NCBI GenBank assembly: GCA_027306525.1
Contig: DAHUZM010000105.1
Location: forward strand, 1 to 54,875
Length of the DNA stretch: 54,875 nt
Direction: 5' to 3'
From: Acidimicrobiaceae bacterium
GTDB taxonomy: Bacteria; Actinomycetota; Acidimicrobiia; Acidimicrobiales; RAAP-2
Part shown: positions 1 to 7,915 of the stretch, piece by piece
Numbering within the stretch: the stretch's first letter is position 1
How the letters are laid out: every line of letters begins with the position of its first letter
Notes under the pieces: model-generated
Told to the model about the DNA's origin: nothing
Seen by the model: only the letters and a program-made list of their open reading frames with translations
The model's database searches: none
Made by a program: the position numbers and the translations under genes

Positions 1-1
1 G

Positions 2-883
2 CGCGAACCGAAGACCTGTCACCTTGGGCCTGGATGCTACGACGCCGTTCTCCGCGAGGATCTTCTTTCCGGTCTTCCCGAGCAGGAATTTGACGAAGGC
101 GATCGCAGCGGCCTCGTGCGGGGCCCGGTTGAGAAGGGTGATCGTGAAGTCGGCCGCCGACGAGGTGCCCGTCAACGGGACGGTCTTCAGCTTCGCCGCG
201 GCCGCCTCGACCTTGTAGAAGAAGCCGGCGTCGAGTTGCCCGGCCTGCAACTCACCCACCAAGGCCTCCTCGGGGAACACGTTGGTCTGTTCGCGCGTCA
301 GCGTCTTGAGCCGCGGCAGGTGGTGGCGCGCGGCCACCTGTTCGAGCGCCTTGTCCGCGAGGACGCCCTTCGGGTCGAGCGTGGGGTCGGTCCGACCGAG
401 CCTGAAGCCGGGTTGGTCGACGACCTCGTACCAGGGCTTGGTCCGCAGGTCCGTCGCGAAGCTGCTGTTCGGGTTGTAGCCGAGGACGAGGGGCGAGCTC
501 GCGAACTGCGCGTACCACGAGACCCAGTTGCCGTGCGCGCTGCCCTCCAGGGTCGCGTTCACGGCGGGCGCTGCGCTGATGAACACGTCCGCCTGGATCG
601 TGCCCCCCGAGATGCTGCTCGCGAGCGCGGTCGACCCCATCGAGATGTTGTTGAGCGTGTACCCCGTCGCCCGGTGGAATGCGCCGGCCACCCGGTTCTG
701 CATGAGGTCCTGAAGGGACCCGGCCGAGAGCACCGTCACCGATCCGGTGGCGACGGCGGAGGCCGAGCCCGGAGCGCCGGCGCACACCAACGAGCCGGCG
801 ACGAGGAGGGTCACCCCCAGGGTGCCGAGGCGCACGGTCCTCCGAGCGGGGGCGGGCTGAGGCGGATGTGACCCACGTGGCAT
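2..883 (-). CDS. modA: Molybdate/tungstate ABC transporter substrate-binding protein (partial, 3' end outside window)
   Basis: This reading frame is absent from the ORF track because it runs off the left edge; I translated it by hand. It begins with an N-terminal hydrophobic signal peptide (about residues 18-42, ending in an AxA-like GSASA). After that come the features of extracytoplasmic oxyanion-binding proteins (ModA/WtpA type), such as VTVLSAGSLQ, ISMGSTALA and LDPKGVLADKALEQ. The protein would capture molybdate or tungstate outside the membrane for a ModBC importer, presumably encoded just beyond the window. The ATG at 883 is favoured because a TACACT box lies exactly 6 nt upstream (leaderless). 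The binding specificity (Mo or W) cannot be read. The divergent HTH-TOBE regulator and the neighbouring Moco genes strongly support a molybdate role. Confidence 0.85.
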   Translation of the reverse strand, partial: MPRGSHPPQPAPARRTVRLGTLGVTLLVAGSLVCAGAPGSASAVATGSVTVLSAGSLQDLMQNRVAGAFHRATGYTLNNISMGSTALASSISGGTIQADVFISAAPAVNATLEGSAHGNWVSWYAQFASSPLVLGYNPNSSFATDLRTKPWYEVVDQPGFRLGRTDPTLDPKGVLADKALEQVAARHHLPRLKTLTREQTNVFPEEALVGELQAGQLDAGFFYKVEAAAAKLKTVPLTGTSSAADFTITLLNRAPHEAAAIAFVKFLLGKTGKKILAENGVVASRPKVTGLRFA

Positions 884-889
884 CGGAAA

Positions 890-895
890 AGTGTA
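890..895 (-). promoter_or_regulatory. -10 box of modA (leaderless)
   Basis: TACACT on the minus strand followed by 6 nt (TTTCCG) and the ATG of modA. This spacing places the transcription start at or next to the start codon. No clear -35 hexamer was seen. Confidence 0.5.
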
Positions 896-968
896 CAAGA
901 CGGCATTTGCAAGCAGTTCTCCTGAGAGAGCTGGCATAACGGAGTCAGATCGGCTATCTCGCTTGTAC
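893..968. promoter_or_regulatory. Inverted repeats in the modA / HTH-TOBE divergent intergenic region (candidate molybdate operator)
   Basis: The heptamer GTACAAG (893-899) has an exact inverted partner CTTGTAC (962-968). Between them lies a weaker pair, ATAACG (936-941) and CGGCTAT (951-957). The first repeat overlaps the modA -10 box. These are reasonable operator candidates for the divergently encoded TOBE-domain regulator. The assignment is an inference from position only. Confidence 0.35.
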
Positions 969-1026
969 TTGCGGGGAGTCGTGTCGGAGCCAGCCGGGAA
1001 TCGATGTCCGTCATATGGTCTCCACC

Positions 1027-1431
1027 ATGCCGAACTACGGGATTGGCCAGGCCGCCGAGGTGCTCGGGGTGAGCAGCGACACGATGCGCCGGATGGCCGA
1101 CGCCGGCCAGGTGAAGGTGGTGCGCACGGCTGGAGGCAGACGGTCGGTGGACGGCGAGGACCTGGCCCGCCTGGCGGTCGAGGTGGCGACGAAGGACCAG
1201 GCGGGGCGCGAGCGTGCGCAGTCGGCGCGGAACCGCTTCGCCGGCATCGTGACCCGGGTCGTCCGCGACACCGTCGCGGCACAGGTCGAGGTGCAGTCCG
1301 GTCCGCACCGCTTCGTCTCGTTGATCACCCGCGAGGCCGCCGACGAGCTCGAGCTGGCTCCCGGCGTGCTGGCCGACGTGGTTATCAAGGCGACCAACGT
1401 CGGCATCGAGCTGCCACGACGAAGGGCGTAG
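1027..1431 (+). CDS. HTH (MerR/excisionase-type) - TOBE domain molybdate-responsive regulator
   Basis: The N-terminal ~50 residues are an excisionase/MerR-like winged helix (GIGQAAEVLGVSSDTMRRM ... GGRRSVDGEDLARL). The C-terminal half (about 65-134) matches the TOBE/Mop molybdate-binding fold (NRFAGIVTRV, VSLITREAADELEL, ending DVVIKATNVGIELP). Such proteins bind molybdate or tungstate and are found beside mod genes as regulators or storage proteins. The gene is divergent from modA, so repression of Mo uptake is the likely job. The ORF track starts at 1015, but I prefer ATG 1027 because TATGGT lies 7 nt upstream and the HTH starts right after it. Family calls are confident; the regulatory role is inferred. 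Confidence 0.82.
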   Translation: MPNYGIGQAAEVLGVSSDTMRRMADAGQVKVVRTAGGRRSVDGEDLARLAVEVATKDQAGRERAQSARNRFAGIVTRVVRDTVAAQVEVQSGPHRFVSLITREAADELELAPGVLADVVIKATNVGIELPRRRA

Positions 1432-1479
1432 TCCCTGGACGAGGCGTCATTGCCCCGTGGGCGACCGATGGCCCACCGC

Positions 1480-1485
1480 TAGGGT
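1480..1485 (+). promoter_or_regulatory. -10 box of moaEAD operon (leaderless)
   Basis: TAGGGT, 6 nt, then the GTG of moaE. The same geometry occurs at several other genes of the window. Confidence 0.5.
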
Positions 1486-1491
1486 GGTCTG

Positions 1492-1962
1492 GTGGGTCAC
1501 GACGACTGGATCGAACTCACCTCCGGTGAGATCCCACTGGCCGAGATCGCCGCCTGGGTCGTGCGCCCGGGCTGCGGGGCCGTCGACATCTTCTGCGGCA
1601 CCGCGCGCGAGCAGTCCGACGACCGCAAGGGGGTCGAGAGGCTCGAGTACGAGGCCTACGAGCCCTTCGTCGTCCCGAAGATGAGCGAGATCGCGACCCA
1701 GGCCCGCCGTCGCTGGCCGCAGGTGGGCCGGCTCGCGCTGGTGCACCGCGTGGGCCCGGTCGTCATCGGCGAGGCCTCGGTGCTCATCGCGGCCTCGACC
1801 CCCCATCGCCCCGAGTCCTTCGACGTCGTCCGCTGGTGCATCGACACATTGAAGGCCACGGTCCCGATCTGGAAGCGCGAGATCTGGGAGGGCGGCGCCG
1901 ACTGGGGGCTCCATGCCCAGGTGCTCCCCGAGGTGGCCGAGGTGCCGGGGCCCGACCGATGA
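1492..1962 (+). CDS. moaE: Molybdopterin synthase catalytic (large) subunit MoaE
   Basis: The 156-residue protein has the MoaE hallmarks in order: FCGTARE near residue 34, LEYEAYEPF near 52, HRVGPVVIGEASVLIA near 84, STPHR, and KATVPIWKRE near 125, which carries the active-site lysine region. MoaE transfers sulfur from thiocarboxylated MoaD to precursor Z (cPMP) to make molybdopterin dithiolene. The start is GTG, placed 6 nt after a TAGGGT box. The stop overlaps the moaA start (ATGA), so the two are translationally coupled. moaD follows moaA, giving a compact moaE-moaA-moaD operon. Confidence 0.93.
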   Translation: MGHDDWIELTSGEIPLAEIAAWVVRPGCGAVDIFCGTAREQSDDRKGVERLEYEAYEPFVVPKMSEIATQARRRWPQVGRLALVHRVGPVVIGEASVLIAASTPHRPESFDVVRWCIDTLKATVPIWKREIWEGGADWGLHAQVLPEVAEVPGPDR

Positions 1963-3020
1963 CCGAGCGCGCACCGGTCCCCGTCACGCTCGGACCCCGG
2001 CCGAAGCCGACCGGGTCGGACACCGACGATCCCCGCCTGGTCGACCGCTTCGGGCGGGTGCACCGGGACCTGCGGATCTCGATCACCGACCGCTGCAACC
2101 TCCGTTGCGTCTACTGCATGCCCGAGGAAGGGGTCGTGTTCGCGCCGCGGAGCAAGAACCTCACCTATGAAGAGCTGACCCGGATTGCGCGGGTGGCGCG
2201 GGACCTCGGGGTGAGCCGGGTGCGCATCACCGGTGGTGAGCCGCTCGTGCGCCGTGGCGTGGAGTCGTTCGTGGAGAGCCTGGCCGCGCTCGGCTTCGAC
2301 GACGTGTCGATGACGACCAACGGCATCGGCTTGGAGCGCAGGGCGAAAGGCCTCGCCGACGCGGGCCTCCAGCGCGTGAACATCAGCTGTGACTCGCTCC
2401 GGCCGGAGCGGTTCCCAACCATCCGGCGTCGCGGTCAGCTCGCACCGGTGCTGGCGGCGATGGATGCGGCGGAGCGGGCCGGCCTCGCCCCGCTCAAGGT
2501 GAACGTCGTCGTGGTGGCGGGCATCAACGACGACGAGATCGCCGACTTCGCAGGCTTCGCCCGGTCCACCGGTCGGATCGTCCGCTTCATCGAGTACATG
2601 CCCCTCGACGGCGCCGGTCGCTGGGACCGCGCGAGCGTCGTCTCGGCCGATCACATCGTCGAGACCATCGCCGAGCGCTGGCCGCTCGAGTCGGTCGTCC
2701 CGACGGACGCCGATCCGTCCGCCCCCGCGACCCGCTATCGGTTCACCGACGGGGTGGGTGAGATCGGCGTGATCCCGACGGTCACGAAGCCCTTCTGCGG
2801 CACCTGCGACCGGCTGCGGGTGACGGCGGACGGCGCCATCCGGAACTGCCTGTTCGCCAACGAGGAGACGCCGCTGCGCGAGCTCATCCGCGGCGGGGCG
2901 GGCGACGAGCAGATCGCGCTCGCGCTTCGCAGGGCGGTGAACGCCAAGCTGCCCGGACACGGGATCAACGATCCGGGCTTCCTCCGGCCCGCCCGCTCCA
3001 TGTCCATGATCGGCGGGTAG
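1959..3020 (+). CDS. moaA: GTP 3',8-cyclase MoaA (radical SAM)
   Basis: MoaA and MoaC together convert GTP to cyclic pyranopterin monophosphate. The radical SAM cluster motif CNLRCVYC is present near residues 47-54. The second 4Fe-4S ligand set CGTCDRLR...IRNC lies near residues 290-310, and the family-typical C-terminal Gly-Gly (SMIGG) is intact. The protein has 353 residues from the ATG that overlaps the moaE stop. The ORF track's 394-aa version extends upstream into moaE and is rejected. It is co-transcribed with moaE and moaD. Its partner moaC is encoded nearby on the opposite strand, which completes the first step within this locus. Confidence 0.95.
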   Translation: MTERAPVPVTLGPRPKPTGSDTDDPRLVDRFGRVHRDLRISITDRCNLRCVYCMPEEGVVFAPRSKNLTYEELTRIARVARDLGVSRVRITGGEPLVRRGVESFVESLAALGFDDVSMTTNGIGLERRAKGLADAGLQRVNISCDSLRPERFPTIRRRGQLAPVLAAMDAAERAGLAPLKVNVVVVAGINDDEIADFAGFARSTGRIVRFIEYMPLDGAGRWDRASVVSADHIVETIAERWPLESVVPTDADPSAPATRYRFTDGVGEIGVIPTVTKPFCGTCDRLRVTADGAIRNCLFANEETPLRELIRGGAGDEQIALALRRAVNAKLPGHGINDPGFLRPARSMSMIGG

Positions 3021-3257
3021 TTGCCGAGCGTTCTGTTCTTCGGTCCCGCCCGCGACGCCACCGGCACGCGGGCGACGCTCATCGAAGGCCGCACCCTCGG
3101 CGAGGTGGTCGCATCGACCGTCGAGCGCTACGGCGAGGAGCTCGCCCGGCTCATGCCCACCTGTCGGGTGTGGCTCAACGGCGAGCCGGCGACGCCCGAG
3201 ACCCCGGTCAAAGAGAACGATGAGATCGCGCTGCTCCCGCCCGTGTCGGGGGGCTAG
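3021..3257 (+). CDS. moaD: Molybdopterin synthase sulfur carrier subunit MoaD
   Basis: A 78-residue ubiquitin-fold protein ending PPVSGG. The terminal Gly-Gly is the site of adenylation and thiocarboxylation by a MoeB/MoeZ enzyme, and a MoeZ-like protein is encoded at 15,919. Other family signs are VLFFGPARDATG at the N terminus and NGEPATPETPVKENDEIALLPP. The start is TTG, directly abutting the moaA stop. Its stop TAG overlaps tail-to-tail with the mogA stop: the palindrome CTAG at 3254-3257 supplies stop codons on both strands. Confidence 0.92.
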   Translation: MPSVLFFGPARDATGTRATLIEGRTLGEVVASTVERYGEELARLMPTCRVWLNGEPATPETPVKENDEIALLPPVSGG

Positions 3258-3735
3258 CCCGCCGAGGGGTGCGGATCCTGGTCCCCGCCCAAGAGTGCGC
3301 GCGCAGGGGGGAGCACGTCGAGCACGGCGCCGAGGCACTCGGTCGCCCCGCCCGGCGAACCCGGGACGTTGAGGACGAGCGAGCGTCCGAGGGTCCCGGC
3401 GACCGCCCGGCTCAACCGGCCGAGCGGACTCACGGTCCGCATGGCCTCGGCGAGCCCGGGCGCGCCGCGCTCGATTACGAGGAGCGTCGCTTCGGGCGTG
3501 ACGTCGCGTGGCCCGAATCCGGTCCCGCCGGTCGTGACGACGAGCCCGTCGAACCCCGAGCAGAGGGAGCGCAGCGTCGCCGCGATCGGCTCGAGCTCGT
3601 CGGGGCACACGACGCGATCGACGACCTCGTAGCCCTCGGCGGTCAAGAGCTCGGCCAGGGCCGCGCCCGAGCGATCTTCCCGGGTCCCGGCCACCACCCC
3701 GTCGGACACCGTCAGGACCTTTGCCCGGCGCTGGG

Positions 3736-3739
<4 letters not shown>
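3254..3739 (-). CDS. mogA: Molybdopterin adenylyltransferase (MogA/MoaB family)
   Basis: The 161-residue protein has the MoCF-biosynthesis fold: VLTVSDGVVAG, LVVTTGGTGFGPRDVTPEAT (the conserved TGGTG and DvTPEA motifs) and LNVPGSPGGATE. The family adenylylates molybdopterin before metal insertion by MoeA. The TTG start at 3739 overlaps the moaC stop (sequence TTGA), so I discard the longer 226-aa frame in the track. It is the last gene of the long minus-strand cox/Moco operon. MoaB and MogA cannot be separated with certainty from sequence alone. Confidence 0.9.
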
Positions 3740-4230
<491 letters not shown>

Positions 4231-4239
4231 GGGCCGATG

Positions 4240-5496
4240 CTAGGGAAACGCGGCGCTCGGCGGCGCCCCGAATCCGAGACGGTCGGGGTCGAGGAGGAGG
4301 ACGTCGACCGGTTCGCCGGCCCTGACGCCGGTCCCCTCGGGCAGCACCGCCAGGCCGTTCGCCTGGGCCATGGCCAGCAGCTGGTGCGAGTCCTGGCCGC
4401 CCGACGGGCGGACGTGCAGGTGGCCGGCCGAATCGACCTCGGCGACGACCCTCGTGAAGTGGGTCTTGCCGTCGGGCTCACGGGTGAGGTCGACGTCGGC
4501 GATCGCCGACAGCGCAGGCTGGACCAGCTGGCTGTGCCCGGCCATCTTGCGGAGCGCCGGCCGTGCGAACAGCTGGAACGACACCATCGAGGACACCGGG
4601 TTTCCCGGAAGACCGAAGACCGGGACCCGTCCGTCGACCAGCGCGAAGGCGAGCGGCTTGGCCGGGCGGATGGCGACCTGCATCCAGTGCATCTGCGGCC
4701 CGCACATGTCCTGCAGGACGATCCGGACGATGTCGAGGTCGCCGACGCTCACCCCGCCGCTCGTGACCAGCGCATCGCATCGGTTGGCGGCTCGCTCGAT
4801 CGTCTTGCGCAACGTCGCGGCATCGTCGGGGATGATGCCGTAGTCGACGATCGGGTAGCCGGCGCCCTCGAGCAGGGCTGCCAGCACCGGGCGGTTGCCG
4901 TCGCGTATCGCCCCCCGGGGCAGCGACCCCGAGCCCTCCCGCAGCTCGTCGCCCGTCGAGAGGAGCCCGACGGTCGGCGGTCGATGCACCTCGACGCTCT
5001 CGACGCCGATGCGGGCGAGGACGCCGAGGTACGCCTCGCTGAGGACGGTCCCAGCGGGAACGACCTCGCTGCCGGCGGCGATGTCGCTGCCCGGCAGCCG
5101 GACCGCGGTGCCCAGTCCCACGGCCACCTCGACGAGCACCGCCCGGCCGTCGTCCTCGACGCGCGTGCGCTCGACCATGCAGACGGCGTCGGCCCCGTCG
5201 GGCAGGGGCGCACCGGTCATGATCCGCACCGCCTGGCCCGGGCCCACCTCGACCGCGCGGCCGTCGCCCGCCATGACCGAGTCGACCACCGGGAGGAGGA
5301 CCGGCGCCCGGGCGACGTCGGCCGAACGCAGTGCGAAGCCGTCCATCGACGAGGTGGAGAAGGGCGGGACGTCTTCGCCGGACACGATCGCCGCAGCGCT
5401 CACCCGTCCGAGGGCGGCCCGCAGCGGCCGGCGCTCACCCTCGAGGATGGGGCACGCCGAGACGATCAGCTCGCGTGCCTCTTCGAGCGAGATCAA
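4240..5496 (-). CDS. moeA: Molybdopterin molybdenumtransferase MoeA
   Basis: The 418-residue protein inserts molybdate into adenylylated molybdopterin. It shows the MoeA motif series: PPFSTSSMDGFAL (near 44), GAPLPDGADAV, PGSDIAAGSEV, GLLSTGDEL, TSGGVSVGDLDIV and VFGLPGNPVSS, followed by a C-terminal beta-barrel domain. The start is TTG, about 15 bp downstream of the coxG stop. It lies within the minus-strand series that begins with coxD, which ties cofactor synthesis to expression of the molybdenum hydroxylase accessory genes. Confidence 0.94.
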   Translation of the reverse strand: MISLEEARELIVSACPILEGERRPLRAALGRVSAAAIVSGEDVPPFSTSSMDGFALRSADVARAPVLLPVVDSVMAGDGRAVEVGPGQAVRIMTGAPLPDGADAVCMVERTRVEDDGRAVLVEVAVGLGTAVRLPGSDIAAGSEVVPAGTVLSEAYLGVLARIGVESVEVHRPPTVGLLSTGDELREGSGSLPRGAIRDGNRPVLAALLEGAGYPIVDYGIIPDDAATLRKTIERAANRCDALVTSGGVSVGDLDIVRIVLQDMCGPQMHWMQVAIRPAKPLAFALVDGRVPVFGLPGNPVSSMVSFQLFARPALRKMAGHSQLVQPALSAIADVDLTREPDGKTHFTRVVAEVDSAGHLHVRPSGGQDSHQLLAMAQANGLAVLPEGTGVRAGEPVDVLLLDPDRLGFGAPPSAAFP

Positions 5497-5511
5497 CGGT
5501 GAAGAACGCCT

Positions 5512-6198
5512 TCAGCGGCGACGGCGCCGCAAGAAGCGGAAGGCGCCGAGCAGGGCGAACCCGATGACGAGGGGAAGGATCCTCTTCAGCACCGATCCAC
5601 CGGCGACGTCGAGGAGGTCGACGGGCTTCGCCGGCGCCGAGTCGATGGCCCGGGGCCCAGGATCGGTGCTCACCGTGGTCACCCCCGCGCCACCCCCCGC
5701 CCCTGTGTTGGAGCCACTCGAGGCGTCCTCGAGGGCGCTCGGGGGCCCAGCGGGCTCCGAGAGCACGCTCTCTTCGAGCTCGCGGACGAACTGATCGAGG
5801 ATCTTCGCGCTCACCTCGGCCATCGCGCCGCGCCCGAATTGGGCAACCTTGCCGCTGATCTCGAGGTCGGTTGCGATCCGCACCTGGGTCCCGGCCGCGT
5901 CCTGGACGAGGGTCGCGGTGACCGTTGCGCTGGCTGCGCCCTGGCCCTTGGTGTCGCGGCCCTCGGCCCGCAGCACGGCGCGGTGGCCCTCCTCGTCGAG
6001 CTCGACGATCTTGGCCGCGCCCTTGTACTGGGCGGTGATCGGCCCGACCTTCACCTTCACGACGCCGCGATACTCCTCGCCCTCGACCTCGAGGAGCTGC
6101 GCACCGGGCATGCACGGGGCGATCCGCTCGAGATCGGTCAGCACCGCCCACGCGTGCTCGATCGGCACCGAAACTTGAAAGTCATGGTTCAGCTCCAA
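5512..6198 (-). CDS. coxG: CoxG-type SRPBCC protein with C-terminal membrane anchor
   Basis: Residues 1-145 form a CoxG/START-like (SRPBCC) domain (FQVSVPIEHAWAVLTDLERIAPCMPGA, then YRGVVKVKVGPITAQYKG). CoxG of CO oxidizers is reported to help attach CO dehydrogenase to the inner face of the membrane. Here a low-complexity Gly/Ser/Pro linker (about 150-195) leads to a single hydrophobic segment (ILPLVIGFALLGAFRFL) and an Arg-rich tail, i.e. a tail-anchor arrangement that fits that role. It overlaps the NTP-transferase gene upstream by about 10 bp. Confidence 0.85.
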   Translation of the reverse strand: MELNHDFQVSVPIEHAWAVLTDLERIAPCMPGAQLLEVEGEEYRGVVKVKVGPITAQYKGAAKIVELDEEGHRAVLRAEGRDTKGQGAASATVTATLVQDAAGTQVRIATDLEISGKVAQFGRGAMAEVSAKILDQFVRELEESVLSEPAGPPSALEDASSGSNTGAGGGAGVTTVSTDPGPRAIDSAPAKPVDLLDVAGGSVLKRILPLVIGFALLGAFRFLRRRRR

Positions 6199-6743
6199 CG
6201 CGCCAGGTCCTCCACGGTGTCGATGTCAATTGGCCGCCCGGGACACGGTACTTCTTCGACCAGATCGGGATGCTGCCGCTGGAGGATGCGGGCCCCCTCG
6301 TCGCCGTCGAGGGGTAGCAACGGCCACACCGAGGCGGCGAGGCGCGTCGGCGGTCTGCGCTCGCCCTCGAACGAGGCCACGGCGATCGGGCTCGCCGAGT
6401 CGGCCACGGCCCGCCAGGCCTCCGAGGGGACGAGAGGCTGATCGCCGAGGCCGATGACCACCGCGTCGAATCGCCCGCTGGCCCAGGCCACGGCGGCCTG
6501 GAGCGAGGTCGCCTGGCCGTTTTCGAAACGGGGGTTCTCGATCACCACCACGCCATCGGGCAGGGCCGGCCTGAGGTCGACCGCGCCCATCACGAGCGCG
6601 GTCGCATCGAGACCGGCCCCAAGGGCGCGCTCGACCGCCCACCAGACGAGTGGGCGGCCCCGGAACGGCGCCAGGAGCTTGTGCCCCGCTCCGGTGAACC
6701 GGGTCGCCGAGCCGGCGGCGAGGATCACGGCGGCCGCGCTCAC
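6189..6743 (-). CDS. MocA/MobA-like molybdenum cofactor nucleotidyltransferase
   Basis: The 184-residue NTP transferase has VILAAGSATRFTGAGHKLLAPFRGRPLV at the N terminus (the GxxxRxGxxK-type nucleotide-binding loop) and VVIGLGDQPLV (the DQP metal site). This resembles MocA-type CTP:molybdopterin cytidylyltransferases that make the MCD cofactor used by CO dehydrogenases and xanthine-dehydrogenase-like enzymes. MobA (GTP) is less likely given the cox context. The start is GTG, overlapping the XdhC stop by 4 bp. Confidence 0.82.
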   Translation of the reverse strand: MSAAAVILAAGSATRFTGAGHKLLAPFRGRPLVWWAVERALGAGLDATALVMGAVDLRPALPDGVVVIENPRFENGQATSLQAAVAWASGRFDAVVIGLGDQPLVPSEAWRAVADSASPIAVASFEGERRPPTRLAASVWPLLPLDGDEGARILQRQHPDLVEEVPCPGRPIDIDTVEDLARWS

Positions 6744-7591
6744 AAGGCGCGGTTATGCCGGTGGATGGGTCCCGAGCTTGCGCTGAGCGTCACCGCAGCG
6801 TCGGTGCCACTCTGCGCCGCAATGATCTCGGCGCAGATCGACACCGCGGTCTCCTCGGGCGTCCGTGCGCCGATGTCGAGGCCGATCGGTGCACGGACCC
6901 GCGCCAGCTGCTCCTCGGTCACGCCCGCCTCGCCCAAGCGCAGGTTCCTCTGCTCGGTGGTCCGGCGTGATCCCATCGCACCGATGTAGCCAACGTCGGT
7001 CTCGAGGGCGGCGATGATGCCCGGGACGTCGAACTTGGCGTCGTGGGTGAGCACGCACACCGCGTCGCTCGGACCGAGCTCGGGCGCGACCCGTCGCAGG
7101 TAACGGTCGGGCCATTCGGCCACCACCTCGTCCGCGTCTGGGAACCGCCGTGCCGTCGCGAACACCGGCCGGGCATCGCACACGACGACCCGGTACCCGA
7201 GGACCCTTGCCATCGACGCCAGGGCCGCGCTGAAGTCGACCGCTCCCAGGATGATCATGCGCGGTTGAGGGCTGAAGGCCTGGATGAACACACCCACGGC
7301 CTCCTGTCCGATCTCCCCGTGGACCCCGTAGTGGACGAGTGCGTTCCGACCCATCGCAAGAGCCCCGCGCGCGTCCCGTGCGGCCGACGAGTCGAGGCCC
7401 GGCTCGCCCAACGACCCCACCGGCTCGCCGCCCCGCCCGACGAGCAGCTTGCCCCCGAGCCCGGTCATGCCGGGCGCGGTCACGACCGTCGCCAGGGCGA
7501 CCGGTTCGTCGCGGCGTAGTGCGTCGCGGAGGACCTCGTACACCCCGAGCGCCCGAGCACCCCCCGCCGGCGCGTCGTGCCCCTCTACCAA
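6740..7591 (-). CDS. XdhC/CoxI family maturation factor (full-length, Rossmann C-terminal domain)
   Basis: The 283 residues comprise an N-terminal XdhC_CoxI domain (EPVALATVVTAPGMTGLGGKLLV) and a C-terminal XdhC Rossmann domain (MIILGAVDFSAALASMARVLGYRVVVCDARP ... YIGAMGSRRT). XdhC proteins bind, protect and deliver sulfurated Mo cofactor to molybdenum hydroxylases. The TTG start overlaps the stop of the preceding short XdhC-N protein. Together the two probably form a CoxF/CoxI pair. Confidence 0.86.
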   Translation of the reverse strand: MVEGHDAPAGGARALGVYEVLRDALRRDEPVALATVVTAPGMTGLGGKLLVGRGGEPVGSLGEPGLDSSAARDARGALAMGRNALVHYGVHGEIGQEAVGVFIQAFSPQPRMIILGAVDFSAALASMARVLGYRVVVCDARPVFATARRFPDADEVVAEWPDRYLRRVAPELGPSDAVCVLTHDAKFDVPGIIAALETDVGYIGAMGSRRTTEQRNLRLGEAGVTEEQLARVRAPIGLDIGARTPEETAVSICAEIIAAQSGTDAAVTLSASSGPIHRHNRAL

Positions 7592-7899
7592 TCCAGGGGC
7601 TCCACGAAGATCGTGAGCGTCCCACCACAGGTCAGCCCGACGGCGAAGGCCTCGTCGTCGGAGTAGCCGAAGGTGCGGAGTCGTGGCTCACCGCTCGAGA
7701 GCACCTCGAGCGCCTCGGTCACGACGGCGCCCTCAACGCAGCCTCCCGACACCGAGCCCGCGACCTCTCCGTCCTCGCTGACCGCCATGGTGGCACCCGG
7801 CCCCCGCGGGCCGGATCCGAGCACATCGACGACCGTGGCCACGGCGACCCGTCGGCCACCGGCCCGCCAGCGCTCGATGTCGTCCAAGACGTCCTTCAT
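7585..7899 (-). CDS. coxF: Short XdhC N-terminal-domain protein (CoxF-like)
   Basis: The 104-residue protein has only the XdhC_CoxI N-terminal domain: VAVATVVDVLGSGPRGPGATMAV, SGSVSGGCVEGAVV and GLTCGGTLTIFVEPL. The SGGCVE and CGG motifs are typical. The ORF track's 133-aa version is too long; the ATG at 7899 sits behind a good Shine-Dalgarno (AGGAG, 7-8 nt upstream). It lies between coxE and the full-length xdhC and would act in cofactor maturation. The symbol is by analogy with cox operons. Confidence 0.75.
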   Translation of the reverse strand: MKDVLDDIERWRAGGRRVAVATVVDVLGSGPRGPGATMAVSEDGEVAGSVSGGCVEGAVVTEALEVLSSGEPRLRTFGYSDDEAFAVGLTCGGTLTIFVEPLDW

Positions 7900-7915
7900 C
7901 CTTGGCTCCTTCGAA

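Noticed and set aside
1656-3608. 650-aa minus-strand ORF
   Set aside because: It is antisense to moaE/moaA/moaD, has Arg/His-rich low-complexity composition and no domains; a GC-driven shadow ORF.
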